From: Cellulomonas sp. KRMCY2
GTDB lineage: Bacteria > Actinomycetota > Actinomycetes > Actinomycetales > Cellulomonadaceae
DNA: 64,000 bases
Direction of reading: 5' to 3'
Assembly (NCBI RefSeq): GCF_000526515.1
Contig: NZ_JAGF01000001.1
Location: 1,054,001-1,118,000 of the forward strand
Below are positions 26,480 to 36,902 of this stretch, piece after piece. Both the position numbers and the translations under genes were made by a program. The notes below the pieces were generated by a model that saw only the letters and a program-made list of their open reading frames with translations, searched no databases and had not been told where the DNA came from. Within the stretch, counting starts at the first letter, position 1. Every line of letters begins with the position of its first letter.

Positions 26480-28627
26480 TCAGGACTGCTCGGGCCCGCG
26501 GGCACTGGTGAGGTTGCCGAACGGCACCGGCCGCACCCGCGCCCACACGAGCTTGCCGGTACCCGCCGGCCGCCAGCCCCAGTCGGCGAGCCGCTCGACG
26601 ATCTGGATGCCGTAGCCGCCGACCCGTCCCGGGTGCCCGTCGGTCGCCACCGGCGGTGCCGGGTTGGAGTCCTCGACCTCGATCCGCAGTCCCTCTCCGG
26701 TGTCGAACAGACGCAGCACGACGTGGCCCCAGCCGTGCAGGACGGCGTTCGCCACGAGCTCGGAGACCACCAGCTCGGCGCTGGCCACACCGGGGATCTC
26801 CCAGGCCGCACAGGTACGCAGCACCGCGTGCCGCGCCCGGCCGATCGATGCCGGCTCGCTCGGCAGCGACCAGCGGCGCCGCCGCGGGCTCGGCGCACCA
26901 GGGGTGGGCACCGCGTCGGGGTCAGGGATGCGCACGACCACGACGGCGACGTCGTCCTCGGGCTCGTCGGCCAGCCGGGACAGCAGCTCCTCACCGACGC
27001 CGGCCGCGTCGAGGGCGCCCACCTGACCGGTCACCTCGACCAGTGCGCGCAGACCCTCGCGCAGCGTCCGGTCACGGCGCTCGATCAGCCCGTCGGTGTA
27101 CAGGACCAGGACGTCGCCCGGTGCCAGCTCGTGCCGCCCGGTCGACCGCCCGGTGTAGCCGAAGCCCACCATCGCACCGCCGGCCTCCGACAGCTGGACG
27201 ACCTCGGACCCGCGCGCGACCAGCGGGGGCAGGTGACCCGCGCGCGAGTAGCTCAGCGACCAGCCGGTCGGGCTGCGGGTCAGGGTCGCGAACACCAGGC
27301 TGGCCGAGCGCGGGATCCGCATCCCGGCCACGAGCTGGTCGACGCGGTCCAGCACGGCACCGGGCTGGGTGTCCTCGAACGCGTAGGACCGCACGACCGA
27401 GCGCAGCTGACCCATCGCGGCCGCGGCCTCGACGTCGTGCCCGACGACGTCGCCGATCACCAGGGCGATCACGTCGGGGTTCACCTGGAGCACGTCGTAC
27501 CAGTCGCCGCCGACCTGGGCGTGCCCGGAGCTCGGCGCGTAGTACGTCCACACGTCGAGGTCCTTGACCTCGTCCTGCTCGGGCAGCATCGCGCGCTGCA
27601 GCGTCTCGGCCAGGCGGTGCTCGCGGGCGTACAGCCGGACGTTGTCCACCGCCATGCCGACCCGGCGGACCACCAGGTAGAGCACTGTGCGATCGCTCTC
27701 GTCCAGCCCGGCCAGCCCCTGCCCGTCCCGCGGCAGCGTGACCAGGACGCCCCGCGCACCGCGCCGACCCGGGATCCCCTGGACGACGACGAGGTCCGGC
27801 AGGTCACCGTGCCCGTCCAGGGCGGCACGCACCAGCTCGACGAGCCGCCGCGTGCTCGGCCCGCCGGCGTCCACCGCGAGCGGGAGCTCGATCGCGTCGT
27901 CGGACCCGCCGTCGAGCAGGTCCTGCACGACGTCGTGCACGCCGGTCGAGCCCCGACCAGCGTGCGTCCGCGCGCGGCGGCGTCCGGAGATGGCCGGCTC
28001 GTGGAAGCTCGCGTCGATCCCCTCGGCCGCCCGCAGGCCGGCGTCGTCCACGAAGAAGGCCGCCCAGGCCACGACCTGCTCGCGCAGCAGACCGGCGATC
28101 TCCCGCAGCACGTACGGGTCCTCGAGGTCCGAGAGCAGCTCGGAGACCTGCGCGACGAGCGTCAGACCGGTGCGGGCCCGCCGTTCGACGTCGATCGAGC
28201 GCTGCTGGGCATCGGAGTGCTCGACCTGCTCGGTCACGTCGACCTGGATGCCGACCCAGTGCGTGACGCGACCCTGGTCGTCCGGGACCGGGGACACCGA
28301 CACCTGGTTCCAGAAGGCGCTGCCGTCGCGACGGTAGTTGAGCAGGATGACCGTGGCCGGACGCCCGGCGGCGACGGCGTCGGCGAGCACGCCGGACTGC
28401 GCCGGGTCCGTCGCGGGCCCGTGCAGCAGGTTCGGGTTTCGCCCGAGGACCTCGGCGAGCGGGTAGCCGGTCGTCCGCGTGAAGGCGTCGTTGACCCAGA
28501 CGATCGGTGTGTCCGGCGCGTTGGCGTCGGTGATCACGAAGGACACGTCGGTCGCGCGCAGCGACCGCTGGAGCACACCGTCCAGCGGGTCGTCGGACGT
28601 GGCGGAGTCGATCATGCGATTGACCAT
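26480..28627 (-). CDS. LOV-like PAS / SpoIIE-type PP2C phosphatase / HATPase anti-sigma kinase
   Basis: 715 residues from ATG 28627, with GGAGG 5 nt upstream. Residues ~20-135 are a PAS domain closest to LOV: GRNPNLLHG (62-70), LLNYRRDGSAFWN (Asn97, Asn107) and VGIQVD (Gln128) align with flavin-binding LOV positions, but the adduct Cys is Pro65. A GAF-like region follows (~160-335). The PP2C domain has GGDWYD, GDVVGHD and LYTDGL, the metal Asp residues. The C-terminal ~130 residues are an HATPase_c domain (SELVANAV; EDSN; GGYGIQIV) of the anti-sigma kinase class. It could therefore both phosphorylate and dephosphorylate STAS partners. Two STAS genes flank it. Confidence 0.87.
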   Translation of the reverse strand: MVNRMIDSATSDDPLDGVLQRSLRATDVSFVITDANAPDTPIVWVNDAFTRTTGYPLAEVLGRNPNLLHGPATDPAQSGVLADAVAAGRPATVILLNYRRDGSAFWNQVSVSPVPDDQGRVTHWVGIQVDVTEQVEHSDAQQRSIDVERRARTGLTLVAQVSELLSDLEDPYVLREIAGLLREQVVAWAAFFVDDAGLRAAEGIDASFHEPAISGRRRARTHAGRGSTGVHDVVQDLLDGGSDDAIELPLAVDAGGPSTRRLVELVRAALDGHGDLPDLVVVQGIPGRRGARGVLVTLPRDGQGLAGLDESDRTVLYLVVRRVGMAVDNVRLYAREHRLAETLQRAMLPEQDEVKDLDVWTYYAPSSGHAQVGGDWYDVLQVNPDVIALVIGDVVGHDVEAAAAMGQLRSVVRSYAFEDTQPGAVLDRVDQLVAGMRIPRSASLVFATLTRSPTGWSLSYSRAGHLPPLVARGSEVVQLSEAGGAMVGFGYTGRSTGRHELAPGDVLVLYTDGLIERRDRTLREGLRALVEVTGQVGALDAAGVGEELLSRLADEPEDDVAVVVVRIPDPDAVPTPGAPSPRRRRWSLPSEPASIGRARHAVLRTCAAWEIPGVASAELVVSELVANAVLHGWGHVVLRLFDTGEGLRIEVEDSNPAPPVATDGHPGRVGGYGIQIVERLADWGWRPAGTGKLVWARVRPVPFGNLTSARGPEQS

Positions 28628-28723
28628 CACCACCTCCGATCGTCTAGGTTTCGTCCAGACACCCCGCGGGACGGTCGGCCGAACCTGGACCCACCCTCCG
28701 ACAGCGTGGTCGAAGGGAGCGAC

Positions 28724-29128
28724 GTGCGCGACGCTAACAGCCGGACGCCGGACGGGCCTGTCGAGCTCACCACGCCGGACCGGCGTGCACCCCAGATCCC
28801 CGGCGAGCCCGCCTCGGTGCACGTGATCGTCGGTGACGGGCGCACCCGGATCGTGCTGTCGGGCGAGGTCGACGCCGACCTCGCGGCGGAGCTCGCCGAG
28901 GCCACCGACGACGCCGAGGCCACCGGGCTGCCGATCGACATCGACGCGCAGCACGTGACGTTCATGGACTCGTCAGGCATCGCGTTCCTGGCCCGCATCG
29001 CGACGCGGACCACCGAGCGCGTGCGCGTCCTGCGTGCACCGGAGACCGTCCGCTTCCTGCTCGGGGTGACCCGCATCGGCGAGCTCCTCGACATCGTCGA
29101 CGACGACGGCGCCGCACCGAACCCCTGA
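28724..29128 (+). CDS. STAS-domain anti-sigma factor antagonist, B
   Basis: 134 residues from GTG 28724, preceded by GGGAG. A ~30-residue Pro/Thr-rich head is followed by a STAS domain with TRIVLSGEVDADLAAEL and the phosphorylation motif FMDSSG (Ser83). It is divergent from the LOV-like phosphatase/kinase gene (96-nt shared promoter region) and is the second antagonist of this module. Different flanking residues around the serine suggest it is not redundant with protein A (inference). Confidence 0.85.
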   Translation: MRDANSRTPDGPVELTTPDRRAPQIPGEPASVHVIVGDGRTRIVLSGEVDADLAAELAEATDDAEATGLPIDIDAQHVTFMDSSGIAFLARIATRTTERVRVLRAPETVRFLLGVTRIGELLDIVDDDGAAPNP

Positions 29129-29153
29129 GGGCCGGTACGACGCCGTCGTGCTC

Positions 29154-29180
29154 GTTCGTGCTGTTCGTGCTTGTTCGTGC
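29154..29180. repeat. Short direct repeat GTTCGTGCT
   Basis: GTTCGTGCT occurs at 29154-29162 and 29163-29171, with a third copy, GTTCGTGC, at 29173-29180. It lies in the gap between the convergent STAS B and fba genes. Confidence 0.7.
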
Positions 29181-29181
29181 G

Positions 29182-29199
29182 CGTCCGAGGTGCCGGACG
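29182..29199. terminator. Possible bidirectional terminator between STAS B and fba
   Basis: CGTCCG (29182-29187) pairs with CGGACG (29194-29199) around a 6-nt loop, directly next to the fba stop codon at 29201. It is the only stem in this convergent gap, but it is short and lacks a U-tract. Confidence 0.35.
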
Positions 29200-29200
29200 G

Positions 29201-30220
<1,020 letters not shown>

Positions 30221-30357
30221 GAAGACTCCTGTTGTCGCGGGGCTTTTTCGCGCTCCATCGTGTCACGGATCGCCCTGCGTGGGGCGGGACCTCTCGCCCC
30301 CTGACACCACGTCTCACCGGGCGGCCCGTGCCGGCGGCCGAGCGGCCGAGCAGCCCG

Positions 30358-31047
30358 TCAGGCGTGCCGGCCGATCCAGGCGTACATCGCGATCGCCGCC
30401 GCCGCCCCGGCGTTGATCGAGCGGGTCGAGCCGAACTGACGGATGTGCAGCACGTCGACGCAGGCCTCGCGTGCGGCGTCGGACAGCCCGACGCTCTCCT
30501 GGCCGAACAGCAGCACGCACGCACGCGGCAGCGGGTAGTCGTCGATCGGGACCGAGCCCGGCAGGTTGTCCACCCCGACCAGCGGCAGCCCGGACTCGGC
30601 CGCCCACGCGGTGAGGTGCTCGACGTCGGGGTGGTGCATCAGGTGCTGGTAGCGGTCGGTGACCATCGCGCCGCGCCGGTTCCAGCGCCGCCGACCGACG
30701 ATGTGCACCTGTTCCGCGGCGAAGGCGTTCGCCGTCCGGACGACCGACCCGATGTTCAGGTCGTGCGCCCAGTTCTCGATCGCGACGTGGAACGGGTGCC
30801 GTCGGGTGTCCAGGTCCGCGACCACCGCCTCGACGGTCCAGTAGCGGTAGCGGTCGACGACGTTGCGCCGGTCACCCTCGGCGAGCAGCTGCGGGTCGTA
30901 GCGGGGGTCCAGCGGCGCCTCGGGCCCCGTGCCGAGCCGCGGCCACACCGGCTCGCCACCCGGCCACGGACCGACGCCGACCTCGGCCCGGTCACCGGTG
31001 GCGTCGTCGTCCCTGCCATCGACCCCGCCGGGGTGGTCCTGGCTCAC
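30358..31047 (-). CDS. SpoU/TrmH family RNA methyltransferase
   Basis: 229 residues from GTG 31047. The three SpoU motifs are present: NIGSVVRTANAF (motif 1), LLFGQESVGLS (motif 2) and STRSINAGAAAAIAMY (motif 3), which build the SAM-binding trefoil knot. It would 2'-O-methylate a ribose in tRNA or rRNA. The first ~45 residues are a poorly conserved acidic/Pro-rich head. It is the last gene after natA-natB-purT (39-nt gap). The start lies inside a 16-bp direct repeat. Confidence 0.9.
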   Translation of the reverse strand: MSQDHPGGVDGRDDDATGDRAEVGVGPWPGGEPVWPRLGTGPEAPLDPRYDPQLLAEGDRRNVVDRYRYWTVEAVVADLDTRRHPFHVAIENWAHDLNIGSVVRTANAFAAEQVHIVGRRRWNRRGAMVTDRYQHLMHHPDVEHLTAWAAESGLPLVGVDNLPGSVPIDDYPLPRACVLLFGQESVGLSDAAREACVDVLHIRQFGSTRSINAGAAAAIAMYAWIGRHA

Positions 31048-31069
31048 GCGCGATCCTGGCTCACGCGCG
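31037..31069. repeat. 16-bp direct repeat at the start of the SpoU methyltransferase gene
   Basis: TCCTGGCTCACGCGCG occurs at 31037-31052 and 31054-31069, one base apart. Each copy contains a minus-strand GTG (31047 and 31064), 17 nt apart and so out of frame with each other. Only the copy nearer the gene gives the conserved protein. Confidence 0.8.
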
Positions 31070-31086
31070 GTCTGGTTCGCGAGAGC

Positions 31087-32352
31087 TCACGCGAGCTCGA
31101 CCCCCAGCGCCTCCGCCGCGGACCGGGCGCGCGCCCTGGCCTGCTCGACGTCGCCACCGCGGGCGAGCGTGACAGCGACCCGTCGATGGCCGGCGACGAC
31201 GGGTTTGCCGAACAGCCGCAGCTGCGCGGTCGGGACGGCCAGGGCCGCGTCGACGCAGGTGAACCGCGGCACGCCGTGCCCCGTCGCCAGCACCGCGCAC
31301 GACGCGGCGGCCGGCTGCCCCTGGCCGGCGCCGCTGCGCAGCGGCTCCCCCGCCGGCAGGCCGAGAACGGCGCGCGCATGCAGGGCGAACTCCGAGAGGT
31401 CCTGCGAGATCAGGGTCACCAGCCCGGTGTCGTGCGGGCGGGGCGACACCTCGGAGAACAGCACCGTCGACCCGACGACGAACAGCTCGACCCCGAACAG
31501 GCCCCAGCCGCCGAGCGCATCCGTCACCGTCGCGGCCACCCGCTGCGCCTCGGCCAGCACCCCGGACGGCAGCTCGGCCGGCTGCCAGGACTCGCGGTAG
31601 TCGCCGTCGACCTGCACGTGCCCGATCGGGTCGCAGAAGGTCGTGCCGCCGCGGTGCCGGACGGTCAGCAGGGTGATCTCGGAGTCGAACGGCACGAACG
31701 CCTCGACGATCACCCGGGTCGGGCCACCGTCGTGCGCCGCGACCGCCCGGCCACCGGTCTGGGCGAGCGTCCAGGCCGGCGTGACGTCGTCGGGCGTGCG
31801 GAGGACGGACTGACCCTTGCCCGACGACGACATCACGGGCTTGACCACGACCGGCATCCCGAGCGCGGCCACGGCAGCACGCAGGTCGTCGAGGGAGTCG
31901 ACGAAGCGGTAGGCCGACGTCGGCAGGCCGAGCTCCTCGGCGGCGAGGCGGCGGATCCCCTCGCGATCCATCGTCAGCACCGTCGCCCGGGCGGTCGGCA
32001 CGACGCGCGCGCCGGCCGCCTCAGCCTCGACCAGGACGTGCGTGGCGATCGCCTCGACCTCAGGCACGACGACGTCCGGCCGCTCGTCCGCCAGGAGCCT
32101 GCGCAACGCATCGGCGTCGAGCATGTCGAGCACGTGCGACCGGTGCGCGACCTGCATCGCCGGGGCGTGGGCGTAGCTGTCGGCCGCGATCACCTCGGCG
32201 CCGAGCCGCTGGAGCTCGATCGCCACCTCCTTGCCGAGCTCGCCGGAACCCAGCAGGAGCACGCGCGTGGCGCCGGGTGTCAGCGGCGTGCCGAGGCTGA
32301 CCGGGCCGACGCTCGGGCCGGCGCTCGACCCGGAGCTCGACGTCGTGGTCAC
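31087..32352 (-). CDS. purT: Formate-dependent phosphoribosylglycinamide formyltransferase (GAR transformylase 2)
   Basis: 421 residues from GTG 32352, overlapping the permease stop as GTGA. It is an ATP-grasp protein: [20 protein letters not shown] at the start, MSSSGKGQS (ATP loop), [11 protein letters not shown], and [14 protein letters not shown] at the active site. It formylates GAR with formate and ATP instead of formyl-THF. The first ~28 residues are a Ser/Gly/Pro-rich extension. It is translationally coupled to an ABC exporter, an unexpected partner. Confidence 0.95.
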   Translation of the reverse strand: MTTTSSSGSSAGPSVGPVSLGTPLTPGATRVLLLGSGELGKEVAIELQRLGAEVIAADSYAHAPAMQVAHRSHVLDMLDADALRRLLADERPDVVVPEVEAIATHVLVEAEAAGARVVPTARATVLTMDREGIRRLAAEELGLPTSAYRFVDSLDDLRAAVAALGMPVVVKPVMSSSGKGQSVLRTPDDVTPAWTLAQTGGRAVAAHDGGPTRVIVEAFVPFDSEITLLTVRHRGGTTFCDPIGHVQVDGDYRESWQPAELPSGVLAEAQRVAATVTDALGGWGLFGVELFVVGSTVLFSEVSPRPHDTGLVTLISQDLSEFALHARAVLGLPAGEPLRSGAGQGQPAAASCAVLATGHGVPRFTCVDAALAVPTAQLRLFGKPVVAGHRRVAVTLARGGDVEQARARARSAAEALGVELA

Positions 32353-33596
32353 CGTCCGGCTCCGCGCCACGCCTGCAGCGCCTTGAGCCTGTTCGACGTG
32401 TGCAGGACGGAGCCCTCGTAGAGACGAGCGCCGAGCAGGACGAAGACGACAGCCGTCGCGAGGACGATCGCGGCGGCCAACGGCGGCTCCCACGGCGCGG
32501 CGTTGCCCAGCACGACCCGGGCCGGCATCAGCAGCGGTGCGGTGAACGGGATGTAGGACAGCATCCGCTGGGTGGGCCCGGGATCGATCGCGAAGATCGC
32601 GGCGAAGAACGGGACGATGACGAGCACCTGCATGACGATCGTCGTCGAGTTGAGGTCCTCGATGCGTGAGGCGAGCGACCCGGCGACGGCCCACAGGCAG
32701 GCGAGCATGACGAAGCCGAGCAGGAAGAACAGCAGGAACCAGCCGGAGGCGCCGAGCACCTGCCCGATCAGCTGGCCCTGGCCTGCGACCATCGCGCCGA
32801 GCAGACCCGCACCGCCGATCACCACGATCTGGCCGACCGCCATCACGGTGTTGCCCACGACCTTGCCGGCCAGCAGCCATCGCACCGGCAGCGCGGCGAC
32901 CAGCAGCTCGACGACCCGCGACTGCTTCTCCTCGACCACGCTCTGGGCGATCGACATGCCGAAGGTCAGCACCGAGATGTAGAAGAGGAACGCGAAGACG
33001 AGGACCAGGAGCTCGGGCGGCATCGAGCCGGCCGGCCGGCTGTCGAGCAGCTCGGTCGTCGGCTGCGTCGGGCTGGTCAGTGCGGCGACCTCCTGCGGGG
33101 TCAGGCCACCCTCCTCGGCCGCCTCGGCGACCTGCAGCTGGGTCGCCGCAGCCCGGACGAGCACGTCGATCTCGTCGGGTACGGACTCCGCCCCGAGCAC
33201 CCGCAGCGAGCCGAGGTCGTCGCCCACCACGGCTGCCGCGACGTCCTCGTCCCGGACCAGCCGCTCGACGTCACCTCCCGGCTCGACCTCGACGCTGGAG
33301 ATGTCGGCGGGCGGCAGACCACCCGCCCCGAGCAGCGAGAGCACCGGCGGGACCTCGTTGTCCGGGTCCTGCGCCTCGAGCCCCAGCTGGGTCGCGAGCT
33401 CCACCGCCGCGCGTGCCGCGTCGCCCTGCACGGCGACCCGGATGCTCGGCGTCTGCTGGCTGATCAGGACCGGCACGACCGTCGCCGCGGTGACCAGCAG
33501 GAGCATGAAGACTGTCGAGCCGATGAAGGCCTTGTCGCGGAGCTTGACCATGATCTCGCGGCCGGCGACGACGCCGACGGCGGTCCACGCGTTCAT
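32349..33596 (-). CDS. ABC transporter permease, NatB-like (ABC-2 type)
   Basis: 415 residues. An N-terminal transmembrane helix ([19 protein letters not shown]) is followed by a ~150-residue extracytoplasmic domain and about five more helices, with the conserved [16 protein letters not shown] of the NatB/YhaP group before the second helix cluster. It forms the membrane part of an exporter with the ATPase encoded just upstream (ATGA overlap). Relatives export Na+ or drugs; the substrate here is not known. Confidence 0.9.
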   Translation of the reverse strand: MNAWTAVGVVAGREIMVKLRDKAFIGSTVFMLLLVTAATVVPVLISQQTPSIRVAVQGDAARAAVELATQLGLEAQDPDNEVPPVLSLLGAGGLPPADISSVEVEPGGDVERLVRDEDVAAAVVGDDLGSLRVLGAESVPDEIDVLVRAAATQLQVAEAAEEGGLTPQEVAALTSPTQPTTELLDSRPAGSMPPELLVLVFAFLFYISVLTFGMSIAQSVVEEKQSRVVELLVAALPVRWLLAGKVVGNTVMAVGQIVVIGGAGLLGAMVAGQGQLIGQVLGASGWFLLFFLLGFVMLACLWAVAGSLASRIEDLNSTTIVMQVLVIVPFFAAIFAIDPGPTQRMLSYIPFTAPLLMPARVVLGNAAPWEPPLAAAIVLATAVVFVLLGARLYEGSVLHTSNRLKALQAWRGAGR

Positions 33597-34531
33597 CGCA
33601 CGACCTCTCGGAAGATCTCGGCAAGGGTCGGCAGGACGGGCGCGAACTCGCGGACCGCACCGTGCGCCTGCGCTGCCGCGAGCAGGGCCTGGTCGTCCGC
33701 GTCCGGCGCGAGGTCGACGACGACGCGCTGCCCGTCCTGGCTGCGCACGCTCACCCCCGGCACCTGGTCGAGGAAGGACGCGACACCGGTCGGGCCGCCC
33801 GGCGGCACGGAACCGGCCTCGGTGCCGAAGGGTTCGACGACCAGGCGCATCCGGCGGCCGGCCTTCTCCGACCGGACCTCGCGGGCCTCCCCGGCGGCCA
33901 CCACCGTGCCGCGGTCGATGATCACGACGTCGTCGCAGAGCCGCTCGACGAGCTCGAGCTGGTGGGAGGAGAAGAGCACCGGGATGCCGGCGTCGGCGCG
34001 GGCGCGCAGCTGCTCGCCCATCGCATCGACGGCGAGCGGGTCGAGGCCGGAGAACGGCTCGTCGAGCACGAGCAGGATCGGGTCGTGCACCAGCGCCGCA
34101 GCGACCTGGACGCGCTGCTGGTTGCCGAGCGACAACGTGTGCAGCTGGTCGTGGACCCGGTCGGCCAGGCCGAGCTGGTCGAGCAGCTCGGCGGTCCGCC
34201 GGCGAGCCGTCCGCGCGTCGACGCCGTGCACGCGACCGAGGTAGACGAGCTGGTCGGCGATCTTCATCTTCGGGTACAGGCCACGCTCCTCGGGCATGTA
34301 GCCGAAGCGCCGTCGGACCTCGAGCGTGAGGTCCTGCCCGCCGAGGGTGACCCGGCCGGAGTCCGCCGCGAGCACCCCGAGGATGATCCGCATCGCGGTC
34401 GTCTTGCCGGCACCGTTGGCCCCCACGAAGCCGGTCACGCGACCGGGGCGGACGGTGAACCCGACGTCGTCGAGGGCCGTGCGGTCCCCGAACGTCCGCG
34501 TGACACCGGTGAGCGTCAGCTCGTCCTGCAC
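33593..34531 (-). CDS. ABC transporter ATP-binding protein, NatA-like
   Basis: 312 residues from GTG 34531, with GGGAGGG 8-10 nt upstream. Walker A is GANGAGKTT, the signature is LSLGNQQRVQ, Walker B is LLVLDEPFSG, and the H-loop is SSHQLE. The C-terminal ~90 residues form the DUF4162 extension common in ATPases paired with ABC-2 permeases. It energises the NatB-like permease. The operon runs natA-natB-purT-spoU. Confidence 0.92.
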   Translation of the reverse strand: MQDELTLTGVTRTFGDRTALDDVGFTVRPGRVTGFVGANGAGKTTAMRIILGVLAADSGRVTLGGQDLTLEVRRRFGYMPEERGLYPKMKIADQLVYLGRVHGVDARTARRRTAELLDQLGLADRVHDQLHTLSLGNQQRVQVAAALVHDPILLVLDEPFSGLDPLAVDAMGEQLRARADAGIPVLFSSHQLELVERLCDDVVIIDRGTVVAAGEAREVRSEKAGRRMRLVVEPFGTEAGSVPPGGPTGVASFLDQVPGVSVRSQDGQRVVVDLAPDADDQALLAAAQAHGAVREFAPVLPTLAEIFREVVR

Positions 34532-34682
34532 GGTGATCCCTCCCGAGGTGCGCCGACTCCGGTCGACCCTATCGGCCGCACCGATGCCGGCGTGCGTTTC
34601 GCGAGGCCGGACGGGGCTCACCCGTCCGGGGCCCCACGGCGCCCACACACGACATCCACACGAGACCCGTACCCTTGACGGC

Positions 34683-35414
34683 GTGACCATCACCTCCGCC
34701 CTCGCGGCGACCCTGACCGCCGGCGGGCCGCTCGTCACCCTCGGGCCCGACTGGCTGAAGGCCGACTACCTCATCGAGTCCTTCGGCGCCTACGCGCTGA
34801 TCGGTGTCTGCGTCATCGTCTTCATCGAGACCGGCCTGCTCTTCCCGCTGCTGCCCGGCGACTCGTTGCTGTTCACCGCGGGTGCGCTGGTCGCCCAGGA
34901 CAAGCTCGACTTCCCGCTGTGGCTGCTGTGCACGCTGCTCTTCGCGGCGGCCTTCCTCGGCGACCAGACGGCGTACCTGATCGGGCACACGGCAGGGCCA
35001 CGGATCTTCAACCGACCGGACTCCCGCATCTTCAAGCAGAGTCACATCGCGCAGACGAACGCCTACTTCGAGCGGTACGGCGGACGCACGATCATCATCG
35101 CGCGCTTCATCCCGTTCGTGCGGACCTACTCGGCGGTGGCCGCGGGCGTCGGCAAGATGCGCTACCGGCACTTCGTCGCCTACGACGTCGTCGGTGCCCT
35201 GCTGTGGGGCGTGGGCGTGACCCTGCTGGGCTACGCGCTGGGCAACGTCACCTTCATCAAGAACAACATCGAGATCCTGCTCATGGGGGTCGTCCTGGTC
35301 TCCGTCGCACCGGTGGTCATCGAGCTGTGGCGCAAGCGACGAGCGGTGGGCACCGTCGTGGAGAACCTCGCGGTCGAGGGCAGCGCCGAGGCGACCGGCA
35401 CCGCGAAGCCCTGA
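34683..35414 (+). CDS. DedA family membrane protein
   Basis: 243 residues from GTG 34683. The DedA (SNARE-associated) core is clear: FIETGLLFPLLPGDSLLF, then FLGDQTAYLIGHTAGPRIF, and the Arg-rich ARFIPFVRTYSAVAAGVGKM, followed by a membrane helix with GALLWG. DedA proteins are linked to polyprenyl-phosphate or phospholipid flipping and envelope stability. TACCCT at 34670-34675 lies 7 nt before the start, so the transcript is probably leaderless. The next gene starts 2 nt after the stop. Confidence 0.93.
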   Translation: MTITSALAATLTAGGPLVTLGPDWLKADYLIESFGAYALIGVCVIVFIETGLLFPLLPGDSLLFTAGALVAQDKLDFPLWLLCTLLFAAAFLGDQTAYLIGHTAGPRIFNRPDSRIFKQSHIAQTNAYFERYGGRTIIIARFIPFVRTYSAVAAGVGKMRYRHFVAYDVVGALLWGVGVTLLGYALGNVTFIKNNIEILLMGVVLVSVAPVVIELWRKRRAVGTVVENLAVEGSAEATGTAKP

Positions 35415-35416
35415 CG

Positions 35417-36256
35417 GTGGCGCCCGCACCGGTGCCGTCCGGCGCCGTCCCGGTTCCTCCCGCGCCCGGTGGCCGTCGCCCGCCGGGGCCCGGGCGACGA
35501 CGACGCGGACCCGGCTGGGTGCCCAACCAGCACGGCGCGTGGGCGATGCTCGTCGTGCCCGTCCTGGTCGGCGCGCTGCACGCCGGCGCGCGCTGGTGGC
35601 ACCTGCTCCTGCTGGTCACGTGGCTCGTCGCCTACCTGGCCTTCTACGCGACCGGGCTGTGGCTCAAGGCCCACCGCAAGGCCCGCTACCGCCCACCGGT
35701 CCTGGCCTACGGCGCCGCGACGACGGCGCTCGGTGTCGCGACCCTCGCGGCGCAGCCGTCGCTGCTCCGGTGGGCAGTGGTCTACGCGCCGCTGCTCGCG
35801 GTGAGCCTGTGGTTCTCCTGGCGACGCGACGAGCGCTCCCTGGCCAACGGCCTGGTCACGGTCGCCGCGGCCTGCCTGATGGCTGTCGTCGCGCACGCAC
35901 CGGCGGCACCCGGGAGCACGGCGTTCCCGGGCTGGTTGCCCGGCGGTGGCGCCGAGCAGGTGTGGGTGGTCGCCGGCGTGCTCTTCGGCTACTTCGCCGG
36001 GACGGTCTTCTACGTCAAGACGATGATCCGCGAGCGCGGGAACCGCGGGATGTACGTGACGTCGGTGGCGTACCACGGCGTCACGACGATCGTCGTCGCC
36101 CTCGCCTCACCGTGGCTCGGCGGACTGTTCGCGCTGCTCGCAGCCCGGGCCGCCGTCGTGCCACGGACCTGGCCCACGGCGACGCCGAGGACCATCGGCT
36201 ACGGCGAGATCGTGGCGAGCGTCGTGCTGGCGGTCATGCTCGTGACGCTCGTCTGA
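35417..36256 (+). CDS. YwiC-like family membrane protein
   Basis: 279 residues from GTG 35417, 2 nt after the DedA stop. A Pro/Arg-rich head (~35 residues) precedes the signature WVPNQHGAWAMLVVP and about eight hydrophobic segments; YVKTMIRERGNRG is a second conserved block. This is the YwiC-like family (PF14256) of unknown function. Co-transcription with DedA is likely from the spacing. Confidence 0.85.
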   Translation: MAPAPVPSGAVPVPPAPGGRRPPGPGRRRRGPGWVPNQHGAWAMLVVPVLVGALHAGARWWHLLLLVTWLVAYLAFYATGLWLKAHRKARYRPPVLAYGAATTALGVATLAAQPSLLRWAVVYAPLLAVSLWFSWRRDERSLANGLVTVAAACLMAVVAHAPAAPGSTAFPGWLPGGGAEQVWVVAGVLFGYFAGTVFYVKTMIRERGNRGMYVTSVAYHGVTTIVVALASPWLGGLFALLAARAAVVPRTWPTATPRTIGYGEIVASVVLAVMLVTLV

Positions 36257-36258
36257 GC

Positions 36259-36278
36259 GGCGCCGGCCAGCCGGCGCC
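36259..36278. terminator. Bidirectional terminator between YwiC-like and LemA genes
   Basis: GGCGCCGG (36259-36266), loop CCAG, CCGGCGCC (36271-36278) form a perfect 8-bp GC stem. It starts 2 nt after the YwiC-like stop and lies in the convergent gap, so it can serve both genes. Confidence 0.6.
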
Positions 36279-36301
36279 GGCGCCGGTCACCGACCGCCCG
36301 G

Positions 36302-36886
36302 TCAGGCGCCGGTGCCTCCGAAGTCGACCCGGGGCGCGGCCCGGACGGCGGCGTCCTCGACCTCGAAGTACTCGGCCCGCGTGAAGCCGAACGCGTTGGC
36401 CACGACGTTGGCCGGGAAGCTCTCGACCTTGGTGTTGAGCCCGCGCACGTTGGCGTTGTAGAAGCGCCGGCCGGCAGCGATCCGGTCCTCGGTGTTGGTC
36501 AGCTCGGCCTGGAGCTGGCTGAAGTTCTCACTCGCGCGCAGCTGCGGGTACGCCTCGGCGACGGCGAACAGGCGGCCGAGGGCCTGGGTCAGCTGGTTCT
36601 CGTGCGCAGCCTGCTCCGCGGGCCCCGATGCCGGCTGGGCGGCGGCGGCCCGGGCCGTCGTGACCTCGTCGAAGACCGCGCGCTCGTGCGCCGCGTATCC
36701 CTTGACGGTCTCGATCAGGTTCGGGATCAGGTCGTGGCGTCGGTGCAGCTCGACGTCGATCTGCCGCCAGGACTCCTGCACGAGGTTGCGCAGCCGGACG
36801 AACCCGTTGTACGTCACGACCGCCCACAGACCGGCGATGACGACAAGGGCGACGAGCGCGATCAGGATGATCGAGATGGGCTCCAC
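36302..36886 (-). CDS. LemA family protein
   Basis: 194 residues from GTG 36886, with AGGGAGGAA upstream. A single N-terminal transmembrane helix (IILIALVALVVIAGLWAVV) is followed by the LemA helical domain with NGFVRLRNLVQESWRQIDV, HDLIPNLIETVKGYA and FNA-like ending VVANAFGFTRAEYFE. LemA proteins are membrane-anchored helical bundles of unclear function. It lies 16 nt after a membrane-anchored DUF gene and in the pyrE operon. Confidence 0.92.
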   Translation of the reverse strand: MEPISIILIALVALVVIAGLWAVVTYNGFVRLRNLVQESWRQIDVELHRRHDLIPNLIETVKGYAAHERAVFDEVTTARAAAAQPASGPAEQAAHENQLTQALGRLFAVAEAYPQLRASENFSQLQAELTNTEDRIAAGRRFYNANVRGLNTKVESFPANVVANAFGFTRAEYFEVEDAAVRAAPRVDFGGTGA

Positions 36887-36902
36887 GAGGGTTCCTCCCT
36901 GT

